64,000 nucleotides of DNA from an uncultured Ruminiclostridium sp. (GTDB lineage: Bacteria > Bacillota > Clostridia > Oscillospirales > Ruminococcaceae): contig CANQIB010000010.1 in the NCBI GenBank assembly GCA_947623915.1, positions 16,350-80,349 on the forward strand, in the 5' to 3' direction. The notes under the pieces were generated by a model. The model searched no databases. It was not told the origin of the DNA and saw only the letters and a list, made by a program, of their open reading frames with translations. Positions 36,060 through 43,687 of this stretch are shown one piece after another. A program made the translations under genes and the position numbers. How positions within the stretch are numbered: the first letter of the stretch is position 1; the number at the start of each line of letters is the position of its first letter.

Positions 36060-37310
36060 TCACGCGTCCCGTCCTAAGTATTCCGCCTGCTTTGCGGTAA
36101 GCGTATCTATACTTATCCCCCAGTCGCGCAGCTTGCGGCAAGCGACCTCTTTATCTATCTCTGCGGGAACGTTCACGGTCTTTTTACCGAGCGCTTTCAG
36201 TTCCTCTCGGTGCTGTACCAGATAACGCGCGGACAGCGCCTGTATCGCAAAGCTCATATCCATTATCTCCGCCGGATGTCCGTCGCCTGCGGCAAGATTT
36301 ACCAGCCTGCCCTCGGCTATAACGTTTATCTTTCTGCCGTTTTTCAGCTTGTAATATGTTATATTGTTCCTTGCCTCGCCGCTCTCCGTGCTTATCTCGC
36401 GCAGCCGCGCCATATTGACCTCCACGTCGAAATGTCCCGCGTTGCAGAGTATCGCTCCGTCCTTCATCACCGAAAACGCCTGCTCGCCTATCACGTCGCA
36501 GCAGCCTGTCACGGTAACAAAAATGTCGCCGAGCTTTGCCGCTTCGTTCATCGTCATGACCTTAAATCCGTCCATCACGGCTTCCATCGCCTTTATCGGG
36601 TCTATCTCGGTTATCACTACCGACGCGCCGAGTCCCTTTGCCCGCATCGCGACTCCTTTGCCGCACCAGCCGTAGCCCGCGACCACAACGGTCTTTCCCG
36701 CAACGATAAGGTTTGTGGTACGGTTTATCCCGTCCCATACCGACTGCCCCGTACCGTATCTGTTGTCGAACAGATGCTTGCAGTCCGCGTCGTTCACCAG
36801 CATCATCGGGAATTTCAGCGTGCCCGCCTTTTCCATGGCGCGCAGCCGCATTATGCCGGTGGTAGTTTCCTCACAGCCGCCTATTACCTTTGACAGCAGC
36901 GAGGGGTATTCGTTATGTATCAGGTTCACCAGATCTCCGCCGTCGTCTATTATGATATCGGGCGCCGCCTCTATGACCGCGCAGATATGACGGCGGTATT
37001 CCTTTTCGGTGGCGTTGTGCCATGCGAACACGTTCATTCCGCCGAACAAAAGCGCGGCGGCTACGTCGTCCTGCGTGGACAGCGGATTGCTCCCCGTCAC
37101 ATACATCTCGGCTCCGCCCGCGGCAAGCACCCTGCACAGATACGCGGTCTTTGCCTCCAAATGCACCGAAAGCGCTATTTTAAGCCCTTTGAACGGTTTT
37201 TCCTTTTCAAATTCTTTTTCGATGCCTCTAAGCAGCGGCATATTGTTCTTTACCCAAGCTATCTTGGTCTCGCCGCTTTTATAAAGCCCCGGATCTCTTA
37301 TTTCGCTCAT
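36060..37310 (-). CDS. ahcY: adenosylhomocysteinase family enzyme
   Basis: This 416-residue NAD-dependent enzyme splits S-adenosylhomocysteine (or S-inosylhomocysteine) to homocysteine and the nucleoside. Signatures: HLEAKTAYL near residue 50, CEETTTGIMRL, the NAD loop VVAGYGWCGKGVAMRAKGLGA, and CNAGHFDVE. It belongs to the shorter branch that lacks the insertion and the Lys-Tyr C-terminal tail of the classical enzyme; it ends ..AEYLGRDA. In archaeal and Thermotoga members of this branch the preferred substrate is S-inosylhomocysteine. The upstream gene encodes an SAH/MTA deaminase, 18 bp away, which fits a deaminate-first route (inference). Confidence 0.93.
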   Translation of the reverse strand: MSEIRDPGLYKSGETKIAWVKNNMPLLRGIEKEFEKEKPFKGLKIALSVHLEAKTAYLCRVLAAGGAEMYVTGSNPLSTQDDVAAALLFGGMNVFAWHNATEKEYRRHICAVIEAAPDIIIDDGGDLVNLIHNEYPSLLSKVIGGCEETTTGIMRLRAMEKAGTLKFPMMLVNDADCKHLFDNRYGTGQSVWDGINRTTNLIVAGKTVVVAGYGWCGKGVAMRAKGLGASVVITEIDPIKAMEAVMDGFKVMTMNEAAKLGDIFVTVTGCCDVIGEQAFSVMKDGAILCNAGHFDVEVNMARLREISTESGEARNNITYYKLKNGRKINVIAEGRLVNLAAGDGHPAEIMDMSFAIQALSARYLVQHREELKALGKKTVNVPAEIDKEVACRKLRDWGISIDTLTAKQAEYLGRDA

Positions 37311-37328
37311 ATTGCCCTGTCCTTTCGC

Positions 37329-38612
37329 TCAGCTGTCTATTCGCTTCATTGCTTTGTTACATTCAAAATATATCCTTTCCTCATCAAGATGAGGTATCAC
37401 ACGGTTTTCCATCAGCAGCTCGCCGTCTACCATCACCGTTTCCACTTCGCTGCCGTTTGCGGAATAACACATCGCCGCCGTCGGGTCGTTCAACGGCTGG
37501 AAGGATGGGGTGTTCATATCCATTATGATGATATCCGCCCTCGCGCCCTCTTTCAGCACGCCCGTGTTCTCCAGTCCCAACGCCTCCGCGCCGGTCTGAG
37601 TCGCCATTTTCAGTATCTCCTGCGCCGTTACCGCGTCGGCGGTGCGGGTATTTCCCTTATGACACAGCGCCATGAACATCATATCGCTGAACATATTCAG
37701 CGTGTTGTTGCTGCCCGCGCTGTCGGTGCCTATCGCTGTCTTTACTCCCGCTTTCATCATATCGGGTATCCGCGCAAAGCCGTTGCCGAGCTTAGCGTTG
37801 CTTATGGGATTGCTCGCCGCGTAAACTCCCCTCTCGGCAAGTATCTTTATATCGTTGTCGGAAAGCTGCACGCAATGCGCCGCCACCGTATGGAATTTGA
37901 ACATACCCATCTCGTCGAGGTATTCCACCGGCGAGCAGCCATGCTCTTTATAGCAGTCCTCCACCTCTTTTACCGATTCGCTGAGGTGTATATTTATCGG
38001 CATTTCGTATTCGGCCGCCTTTTCCATTACCAGCTCAAGGTAAGCCCTGTCGGTAGTATATATCGCGTGAGGCCCCATGGCAAATTTCAGCCTTGGGAAT
38101 TTATTATACGTTCGATAATCGTAAAGGGTGTCGTTTATCCTTTCCAGCCCGCTCTCGTCGTTTCTGCCGTTTCCGACCAAGCCGCGCGAGATCACCGCTT
38201 TCAGCCCGCTCTTGCTTATCGCCTCGGTTATCGCTCCTCGGCAGATGTTCATATCCAAAAACGCGGTAGTGCCGGTCTTTATCATCTCAAGACAGGCGAG
38301 CATAGCGCCCCAGTACATATCCTCCTTGGTGAGTTTGTCCTCCATGGGCATTATCCTGCCGAACAGCCAGTCGTGGAACATAAGGTCGTCCGCGCTGTTG
38401 CGAAACAGCGACATATAGCTGTGGGTGTGCGCGTTCACCAGTCCCGCCGAAGCGAGCTTTCCCTCGCCGTTTATCACTTTATCCGCTTTCAGCTCCCCGC
38501 AGTCGCCTATCTTCTCAACGGTATCGCCGGATACGAATATATCGCACTTTTTCGCCTCAAATCCCCCGTCCTTGGGGAGCAGGGCGGTAACATCCTTTAT
38601 AAGTATTCTCAT
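37329..38612 (-). CDS. mtaD: 5-methylthioadenosine/S-adenosylhomocysteine deaminase
   Basis: This 427-residue amidohydrolase deaminates MTA and SAH to their inosine forms. Metal-binding motifs are clear: VNAHTHSYMSLFR (His-x-His, near residue 63), NIHLSES (His), AAHCVQL (His), and GTDSAGSNNTLNMF (Asp). It starts the mtaD-ahcY unit behind a 17-bp-spaced promoter. Together with AhcY it clears the products of SAM-dependent methylation. Start ATG at 38612 follows GAAAGGTAAG. Confidence 0.93.
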   Translation of the reverse strand: MRILIKDVTALLPKDGGFEAKKCDIFVSGDTVEKIGDCGELKADKVINGEGKLASAGLVNAHTHSYMSLFRNSADDLMFHDWLFGRIMPMEDKLTKEDMYWGAMLACLEMIKTGTTAFLDMNICRGAITEAISKSGLKAVISRGLVGNGRNDESGLERINDTLYDYRTYNKFPRLKFAMGPHAIYTTDRAYLELVMEKAAEYEMPINIHLSESVKEVEDCYKEHGCSPVEYLDEMGMFKFHTVAAHCVQLSDNDIKILAERGVYAASNPISNAKLGNGFARIPDMMKAGVKTAIGTDSAGSNNTLNMFSDMMFMALCHKGNTRTADAVTAQEILKMATQTGAEALGLENTGVLKEGARADIIIMDMNTPSFQPLNDPTAAMCYSANGSEVETVMVDGELLMENRVIPHLDEERIYFECNKAMKRIDS

Positions 38613-38655
38613 TTTATCTTACCTTTCAGACGGCACTTTCCCAATATACGTTTAC

Positions 38656-38684
38656 ATTATATCATAAACAAGAGAATTTTGCAA
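38656..38684 (-). promoter_or_regulatory. sigma-A promoter of the mtaD-ahcY operon
   Basis: On the minus strand TTGCAA (plus 38679-38684) and TATAAT (plus 38656-38661), 17-bp spacer. The promoter of the serine protease diverges from it 45 bp away. Confidence 0.8.
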
Positions 38685-38729
38685 TATCTTAAATAATGTT
38701 TTCGCGGTATTTTTTAACGGCGGCAGCTC

Positions 38730-38758
38730 TTGATTTTTACGGCGGAGGGTTGTATAAT
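38730..38758 (+). promoter_or_regulatory. sigma-A promoter of the serine protease gene
   Basis: TTGATT (38730-38735) and TATAAT (38753-38758), 17-bp spacer, about 65 bp before the start codon. Confidence 0.78.
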
Positions 38759-38824
38759 AAAATCCGACGGGCATAGCTGCTGCATTCCCGTTGTGAAAAA
38801 ACATCTCTATACGGGGGAAACTGT

Positions 38825-39730
38825 ATGAAAGTGTTTAAAATATTGCCGCCTTTGATATGTTCGGCGATCTGCACGGCGGCGCTTGCGCTGAGCGCGCAGG
38901 CGATAGATTTCGACGCCGAGAAAGCCATGGAGTCCGTCTTTGTGGTACATGACGACGATGTGACGGGCAGCGGGTTCGCACTGGGCGAAAACGTCATAAT
39001 CACAAACGCCCATGTCGCTACCGACCTCACGGAGATAAAGCTGACCGCCTACGACGGGAACGAGTACGACGCCTTTTTGATAGGCTATGACAAAGACCGT
39101 GACGTCGCGGTGCTGGGTACGGAGGAGCTCACGCTTGAGCCTCTGCCCACCGCGGATTATCTTGAAATGCCGATAGGCTCGGACGTTTACGCGATAGGCG
39201 CGCCGAAGGGTATGTATTTTTCGTTGTCTAAAGGCGCTGTCTCCGCGCGGGAAAGAAGCGTCGAGGGCTACCCCTTTATCCAAAGCGACGCGGTATCCTA
39301 CGGCGGGAACAGCGGCGGACCGCTGTTCGACAGCAGCGGTAACGTTATCGGAGTAAACACCCTCAACGCCCCCGGCGCGGACGGTCTGACCTTTTCCATT
39401 CCGATAAGGGACGTTATCTCGCTTATGCAAAAGCTGGGACTTGAGGTAAACGAAAAGGGCAACGTGGTAGGCAGAGTGGACAGGTCGATGGAGACCGAAT
39501 ACGACAAGCCGAACAGAAACGGATCCGCCCCGTCCGATACCGCCGTTGATTTTTCGCACAGGCTGACGGCGGAGGACATAGCCATTACCGCGCTGGTGAT
39601 AGGCTGCCTGTCTATATTGCTCAACGTTATACTGGTGCTTATGCTTCGCCGCGTAGACAGACGCGTAAAGCTGAACGCCCTGCAAAACAGCGTTCGCGCC
39701 GAAAAGACCGACGACTCCCCCAAGCAGTAG
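38825..39730 (+). CDS. secreted trypsin-like serine protease with C-terminal membrane anchor
   Basis: This 301-residue protein has a signal peptide (about 1-26), a trypsin-like S1C domain with catalytic His63 (ITNAHV), Asp93 (DRDVAVL) and Ser163 (YGGNSGGPLF), and no PDZ domain. After a short linker, a membrane helix near residues 255-280 (IAITALVIGCLSILLNVILVLML) is followed by a basic cytoplasmic tail. Classical HtrA/DegP proteins are anchored at the N-terminus and carry PDZ domains, so this is the reverse arrangement. The protease domain would face outside. It is a single gene with its own promoter and a shared terminator. Confidence 0.88.
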   Translation: MKVFKILPPLICSAICTAALALSAQAIDFDAEKAMESVFVVHDDDVTGSGFALGENVIITNAHVATDLTEIKLTAYDGNEYDAFLIGYDKDRDVAVLGTEELTLEPLPTADYLEMPIGSDVYAIGAPKGMYFSLSKGAVSARERSVEGYPFIQSDAVSYGGNSGGPLFDSSGNVIGVNTLNAPGADGLTFSIPIRDVISLMQKLGLEVNEKGNVVGRVDRSMETEYDKPNRNGSAPSDTAVDFSHRLTAEDIAITALVIGCLSILLNVILVLMLRRVDRRVKLNALQNSVRAEKTDDSPKQ

Positions 39731-39747
39731 AACTGCATAATATATCA

Positions 39748-39781
39748 AAAAGCGTTTCGGCATTTTTGCTGAAACGCTTTT
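39748..39781. terminator. bidirectional terminator
   Basis: AAAAGCGTTTC (39748-39758) pairs with GAAACGCTTTT (39771-39781), flanked by A- and T-rich sequence. It serves the protease gene and the convergent membrane transferase gene. Confidence 0.85.
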
Positions 39782-39788
39782 GTTTTAT

Positions 39789-40985
39789 TCATTCCGAGTC
39801 GTTCTCCGTCTGCTCGTTTTCCTCCCGCTCTGTGAGAGCCTGCGGCGTATCGCAAAGCACCGGCAGAGTTCTGAACTCGTACAAAGCGGCGAGCAGCACG
39901 GCAAATTCCGCCGCGGCAAGCAGCCGAAAGTCCAGTATCTCGGTTTGGAAGAGATTCTGCGCCGCGCATTGTACCGCGCAAAACTGCGTAACAAACAGCA
40001 CCCACGCTTTTCCCCTGCTCATGAAAACGAATATGACGCACAGCATATCCGACAGGTAAAAATACCTCTCGTGCATATACGGCAGCACATACGGCACAAG
40101 CATTGTAAGCAGGAACGCCGCCGTTATCAGCTTGCTTTCGGACAGCTCCCCGTGTTTTTTGTTCAGCAGGTAAAACACCGCCGCGACCGTGACCGCCGCC
40201 GCAAAGGCTATTCCGGCGTGCGCAAGTTCGGGTATAACGGCGTTGCGGAAAAATATCCAGATATTCGGCAGACAGAGGTTGATATACGGATATTCTCCCG
40301 CCTGACGGAAATACACGGTCAACATTCCTAAAAAGTCCGCTCCCGCGAACAGCGCCGGAAGAGTAAAGCCGACGTACACCGCAGGTATCAGCAGCAGGGA
40401 GCGCAGTCTTATCCGTTTTTTCAGCAGTACGAAGAGAATAAAAGGCGCAAAGAACACCGCTTGCAGCTTAAAGGAAAACGCGACTCCGAAAAATGCCATG
40501 GCTCTGAGGTCTTTCCCTTTTAAAACGCAGTATAAACTTATCACGACAAAAGCCGTAAAGATAGAATCACATTGTCCCCACGCGGCGGAGTTGAGCACCG
40601 CCGACGGGAGAATAAACGCCGCCGCGAACGAAAGCACCGCTCTGCTTTTATCGCAGCGCAGCATGACGGTTTTCATCACAAACAGAGCCGTTACAAAATC
40701 AAAAACGCAGGACACCGCTTTTATCATATACATTTTGTCAAACGGCAGTAGGTTTATAAGCGTCAGAATATAGTAATATGCGGGCGTATAATCCCCGAAT
40801 TTCCCACCGAACTGGGCTATCCCGCCGTTATCCGCGATGTAATCGCACCACGGCAGGAGAAAATTTTTCATATCGTTTGATTCCAGCGGAAACATAAGTA
40901 TCCGCATCAAGAATCCGATAAATACGGTTATTATTATGAATGCGCAGCTTATTATCTGTTCCTGCGAAAATTTAGTCTTTTGCAT
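39789..40985 (-). CDS. GT-C-fold glycosyltransferase-like membrane protein
   Basis: This 398-residue protein has ten or more membrane helices and, in the first extracellular loop, LESNDMKNFLLPWCDYI, whose acidic residue pattern is that of the catalytic loop in GT-C enzymes using polyprenyl-phospho-sugars. YTPAYYYILTLINLLPF and AWGQCDSIFTAFVVISLY are typical of the Gpi18/PIG-M-like mannosyltransferase group of Firmicutes. It probably adds a sugar to a surface polymer or protein. RBS AGAGGAC. It follows the HipA-like gene by 52 bp. Acceptor and donor are unknown. Confidence 0.78.
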   Translation of the reverse strand: MQKTKFSQEQIISCAFIIITVFIGFLMRILMFPLESNDMKNFLLPWCDYIADNGGIAQFGGKFGDYTPAYYYILTLINLLPFDKMYMIKAVSCVFDFVTALFVMKTVMLRCDKSRAVLSFAAAFILPSAVLNSAAWGQCDSIFTAFVVISLYCVLKGKDLRAMAFFGVAFSFKLQAVFFAPFILFVLLKKRIRLRSLLLIPAVYVGFTLPALFAGADFLGMLTVYFRQAGEYPYINLCLPNIWIFFRNAVIPELAHAGIAFAAAVTVAAVFYLLNKKHGELSESKLITAAFLLTMLVPYVLPYMHERYFYLSDMLCVIFVFMSRGKAWVLFVTQFCAVQCAAQNLFQTEILDFRLLAAAEFAVLLAALYEFRTLPVLCDTPQALTEREENEQTENDSE

Positions 40986-41037
40986 GATGTTTTGTCCTCT
41001 TTTGAGTGTTTGTGTTTGTTGAAATTTTTAAAGCTGT

Positions 41038-42171
41038 TCAGTCTAGCAGCCGCCTTGCGCGTCTGCGTATCTGTTCTTCCGTCAGCGCCAGTCGCTTTTT
41101 GTCTAGGTTGTATCTTGAATGTCGCGGCAAACGTATATCCAGCAGTTTTCTTAATCCTTCCCTGTGCCTTTTGGCAAGCACCGACCTTGCTGTGTCAAAA
41201 AAGTCGTCATAAGCGCACGGCAAAAGCGTTTCGGCGTATTTTTCGAGGGCTTCCGACGAAACCAGATCGTCTTTCCCCGCAAAGTTGAACAGCGAATTTC
41301 CGTTGTCGAAAAGCGGCGCGGGCGATATGACGGCGTTGGTGCGGCTGTCCGTCAAAAAGCCGAAATTGCCGAAATGCCTGTCGGTGTTGCAGATGACCGC
41401 GTCAAATACCAGCATATCGTCAAGCGCGTCCGTGTACTTTTCGCCGAGTTTTTCATAATATTCCCTGACGGCTTTCATGCCGCCCGCGCGGACTACCCTG
41501 CCCACGGGGATAAAAGACAATTCCTTGCTTGTAAACAGCTTGCAGGTCGAACACAGCTCGTCTTTCCACATTGAAAGATTGTAGGGTATGGAGTTTATAC
41601 CCATGATATTTGCTACCTGCGCCGCGTAAAACTCGGAATACGGCTCGTTGCCGGTGTTGGACGCGCCTTTCGTCCCGCCTTTGAAAAGCAATATATCGCC
41701 GTTTACCCTCCGCCAGCATTTCGGCAGCATACCGTTGGTGGTAAATTCGGGAGAGGACTCAAACGACGCTCTCGCCGTACTGCCGTATCCTGTAAAAGCT
41801 ATCAGCGAAAGCACGCGGCTGAATTTGTTTTCATATAAATTGTATTTGTCAAACGTTCCGTCGAAATCCTCATCGACCACCCAGTAGCAATCGTTCAGCG
41901 ACAATCCTTTCGATATGTCGATAATATCCATGGGGCGGTTTGCGCTAAGCCCGCATTTACTCAAAAAATTATGGATATACGCCCTGTTGCTCGGTATCGT
42001 CCGACGTCTGAGCCAGCTTGAAAGACCTTTCCCGTTCACTTCCAATCCGAGGGGCAAAAGCGCGGATTTTTCCTTATTTATCCAAAGTATTTCAATTTCA
42101 GGCTCGCTGCTGTTTTTTGTCGCGGTAAAACGCAGCAGCGGTGTATCAAAACAGCGCAGCTCGTATGCCAT
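41038..42171 (-). CDS. solitary HipA-like protein kinase
   Basis: This 377-residue protein has a HipA-type C-terminal kinase fold: a possible ATP lysine in ILLFKGG, the helix PYSEFYAAQVANIMGI with the anchoring Glu, the catalytic FDAVICNTDRHFGNFGFL loop (Asp, Asn), and the metal-binding APLFDNG. The N-terminal 150 residues are not the standard HipA couple domain. HipA kinases phosphorylate tRNA synthetases or other targets and normally pair with a HipB antitoxin; no HTH gene is next to it. The start at 42171 is set by AAAGGAG eight bases upstream. It has its own promoter, just after the tRNA terminator. Confidence 0.75.
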   Translation of the reverse strand: MAYELRCFDTPLLRFTATKNSSEPEIEILWINKEKSALLPLGLEVNGKGLSSWLRRRTIPSNRAYIHNFLSKCGLSANRPMDIIDISKGLSLNDCYWVVDEDFDGTFDKYNLYENKFSRVLSLIAFTGYGSTARASFESSPEFTTNGMLPKCWRRVNGDILLFKGGTKGASNTGNEPYSEFYAAQVANIMGINSIPYNLSMWKDELCSTCKLFTSKELSFIPVGRVVRAGGMKAVREYYEKLGEKYTDALDDMLVFDAVICNTDRHFGNFGFLTDSRTNAVISPAPLFDNGNSLFNFAGKDDLVSSEALEKYAETLLPCAYDDFFDTARSVLAKRHREGLRKLLDIRLPRHSRYNLDKKRLALTEEQIRRRARRLLD

Positions 42172-42203
42172 ATCCGCCACTCCTTTATTCGAAACTTTTT
42201 ATC

Positions 42204-42232
42204 AGTATACCATAGTTTTCCTTTTTTATCAA
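42204..42232 (-). promoter_or_regulatory. sigma-A promoter of the HipA-like kinase gene
   Basis: On the minus strand TTGATA (plus 42227-42232) and TATACT (plus 42204-42209), 17-bp spacer. Confidence 0.75.
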
Positions 42233-42253
42233 GTACCATACCTGCAAAGTGAC

Positions 42254-42302
42254 AAAAAAAGATCGGCAACACTTCCCGTCTTACAAGAAGTATTGCCGAT
42301 CT
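42254..42302 (-). terminator. terminator of the tRNA gene
   Basis: A 17-position stem with a single C-A mismatch, AAGATCGGCAA-C-ACTTC against its complement, followed on the minus strand by seven T residues. Confidence 0.88.
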
Positions 42303-42378
42303 TGGAGCTGGTGAACGGACTCGAACCCCCGACCTGCGCATTACGAATGCGCTGCTCTACCGACTGAGCTACACCAGC
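42303..42378 (-). tRNA. tRNA-Thr(CGU)
   Basis: The minus strand folds as a 76-base tRNA with an encoded CCA end. The acceptor stem GCTGGTG/CACCAGC is perfect, the D-arm is GCTC..GAGC, the anticodon stem is GCGCA/TGCGC, and the loop TTCGTAA places CGT at 34-36, so it reads ACG (Thr). The T-arm loop is TTCGAGT. The T-stem as written pairs GGGGG with CCGTT, giving two G-U pairs and a G-G mismatch at 51-63. It has a consensus promoter and a strong terminator. Confidence 0.95.
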
Positions 42379-42410
42379 ATTTTTGCTTGTTGAAGTCATC
42401 ATACCAGTTT

Positions 42411-42439
42411 ATTATACCACCGCCGACGGAAGTTGTCAA
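42411..42439 (-). promoter_or_regulatory. sigma-A promoter of tRNA-Thr
   Basis: On the minus strand TTGACA (plus 42434-42439) and TATAAT (plus 42411-42416), both perfect, 17-bp spacer. Confidence 0.88.
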
Positions 42440-42498
42440 TAGCTTTTTTGAGCTTATGGCGGCAATTTTCGCCCGACAGGGGCAATATGTATTTTCTC

Positions 42499-42527
42499 TT
42501 GCAAACCGAAATGAAATATGTTACAAT
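42499..42527 (+). promoter_or_regulatory. sigma-A promoter of the signal-peptidase-like gene
   Basis: TTGCAA (42499-42504) and TACAAT (42522-42527), 17-bp spacer, divergent from the tRNA promoter. Confidence 0.72.
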
Positions 42528-42589
42528 ATAGTTGCGGCTTTTTTAAAAAGATGTTTAAATTCGGTAAGCGGCTTGAAAGGATAATAAAA

Positions 42590-43549
42590 ATGGCATATAA
42601 AATAATCACTCGCGTTATCGGGGTGTTGCTGCTGCTTATAGCGGCGGTGCTGGCGGCGCTTTCGATATTTTTCGCGATGGGCAGAGGAACAGCCGGACTT
42701 TTCGGTCACGGTATATATTTCGCGGATAAGAACGGATTTGACTGTATCCCCGCGGGAGCGGCGGCGTTCGGCAGCTTTATCCCCGCCGACGAGAGCCAAA
42801 CGGGAGATATAGTGGTATTTCGCAGCATACAAAGCGGAGATATACGTTTCGGTAAGGTAGCGAACGTTTCGGACGAGAACGGTCTTGTTATAACGCTCGC
42901 CACCGAAAACGGCGGAACGGAGGATATAACCCAGGACGGATTTATCGCCAAGATAACCGATTACAGCGTTGTCATGGGAAACATCATCGGATTTGTACGT
43001 TCTCCGTTCGGTATAGCGACGTTTGTGCTGCTGCCGCTTGCGGGTGTAGCGGCGTTCTATCTGGTAAGACGGGTATATGAACGCAAATATCCGCCGGAGG
43101 AATATGACGACGACGATATGTACTACACCGACGACGATTACGATGAATATGACGACGACTACGACGAATACGACGATGATTATGACGAATATGACGACGA
43201 TTACGATGACGAATACGACGATGATTACGACGATGAGTATGACGACGAGTACGACGACGAATACGATGATGAGTACGACGACAGCGATGTAAGCCCCGCC
43301 GAGCCTGCACCCAAACCCGCGCCGCAACCTGCGCCGCAACCCGCTCCTCAGCCCGCACCGCAGCCCGCACCTCAGCCCGCACCTCAGCCCGCTCCTCAGC
43401 CCGCTCCTCAGCCTGTCGCTCCAAAAGCGCCGGTAGCTCCCAAGCCGCCGACGGCTCCGCAGCAGGCTCCCAAGCCGCCTGTAACGGTCGGACAGACCGC
43501 CGCGGATAAAGCCTACAAAATAGACGACATACTTGAAGAGCTTAAATGA
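42590..43549 (+). CDS. signal-peptidase-like membrane protein with acidic and Pro/Gln repeat tails
   Basis: This 319-residue protein has an N-terminal membrane helix (about 5-30), an extracellular beta domain, a second helix (about 145-165), then a cytoplasmic tail with two low-complexity blocks: about 60 residues of Asp/Tyr/Glu repeats (DDDYDEY units) and about 35 residues of PAPQ repeats, ending in a conserved-looking KAYKIDDILEELK. The beta domain, with QTGDIVVFR, SGDIRFGKVANV and VMGNIIGFVRSPFG, follows the pattern of SipW/S26B signal peptidases, but the SGSMxP catalytic serine region is replaced by IPAGAAAFGS, so it may be inactive. Start at 42590 follows GAAAGGA. Family assignment is tentative. 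Confidence 0.7.
   Translation: MAYKIITRVIGVLLLLIAAVLAALSIFFAMGRGTAGLFGHGIYFADKNGFDCIPAGAAAFGSFIPADESQTGDIVVFRSIQSGDIRFGKVANVSDENGLVITLATENGGTEDITQDGFIAKITDYSVVMGNIIGFVRSPFGIATFVLLPLAGVAAFYLVRRVYERKYPPEEYDDDDMYYTDDDYDEYDDDYDEYDDDYDEYDDDYDDEYDDDYDDEYDDEYDDEYDDEYDDSDVSPAEPAPKPAPQPAPQPAPQPAPQPAPQPAPQPAPQPAPQPVAPKAPVAPKPPTAPQQAPKPPVTVGQTAADKAYKIDDILEELK
43102..43420. repeat. low-complexity coding repeats (Asp/Tyr/Glu, then Pro-Ala-Pro-Gln)
   Basis: GAC/GAT/TAC/GAA codon repeats fill 43102-43290, then CCCGCACCTCAG-type 12-bp repeats run from about 43305 to 43412. Codons vary, which suggests selection on the peptide rather than recent slippage alone. Confidence 0.85.
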
Positions 43550-43687
43550 CGTCGAAAAAGCAAAGCGGTAAAGTTACATTAAAAAAAATAAAAAATTCAA
43601 AAAATCATGTTATTTTTCGATCGCGGCATATGGTAATATTTATTCATGCCTAACGGTGTAAAAACAAATCAGAAAGGTGAAAAGACT

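Noticed and set aside
36915..38696. Plus-strand open frame of 593 codons across ahcY and mtaD
   Set aside because: It spans two conserved genes on the other strand and their gap; codon content reflects the complement only.
41038..42171. HipBA toxin-antitoxin system
   Set aside because: No HipB-like HTH gene is present on either side; only a kinase-like protein can be claimed.
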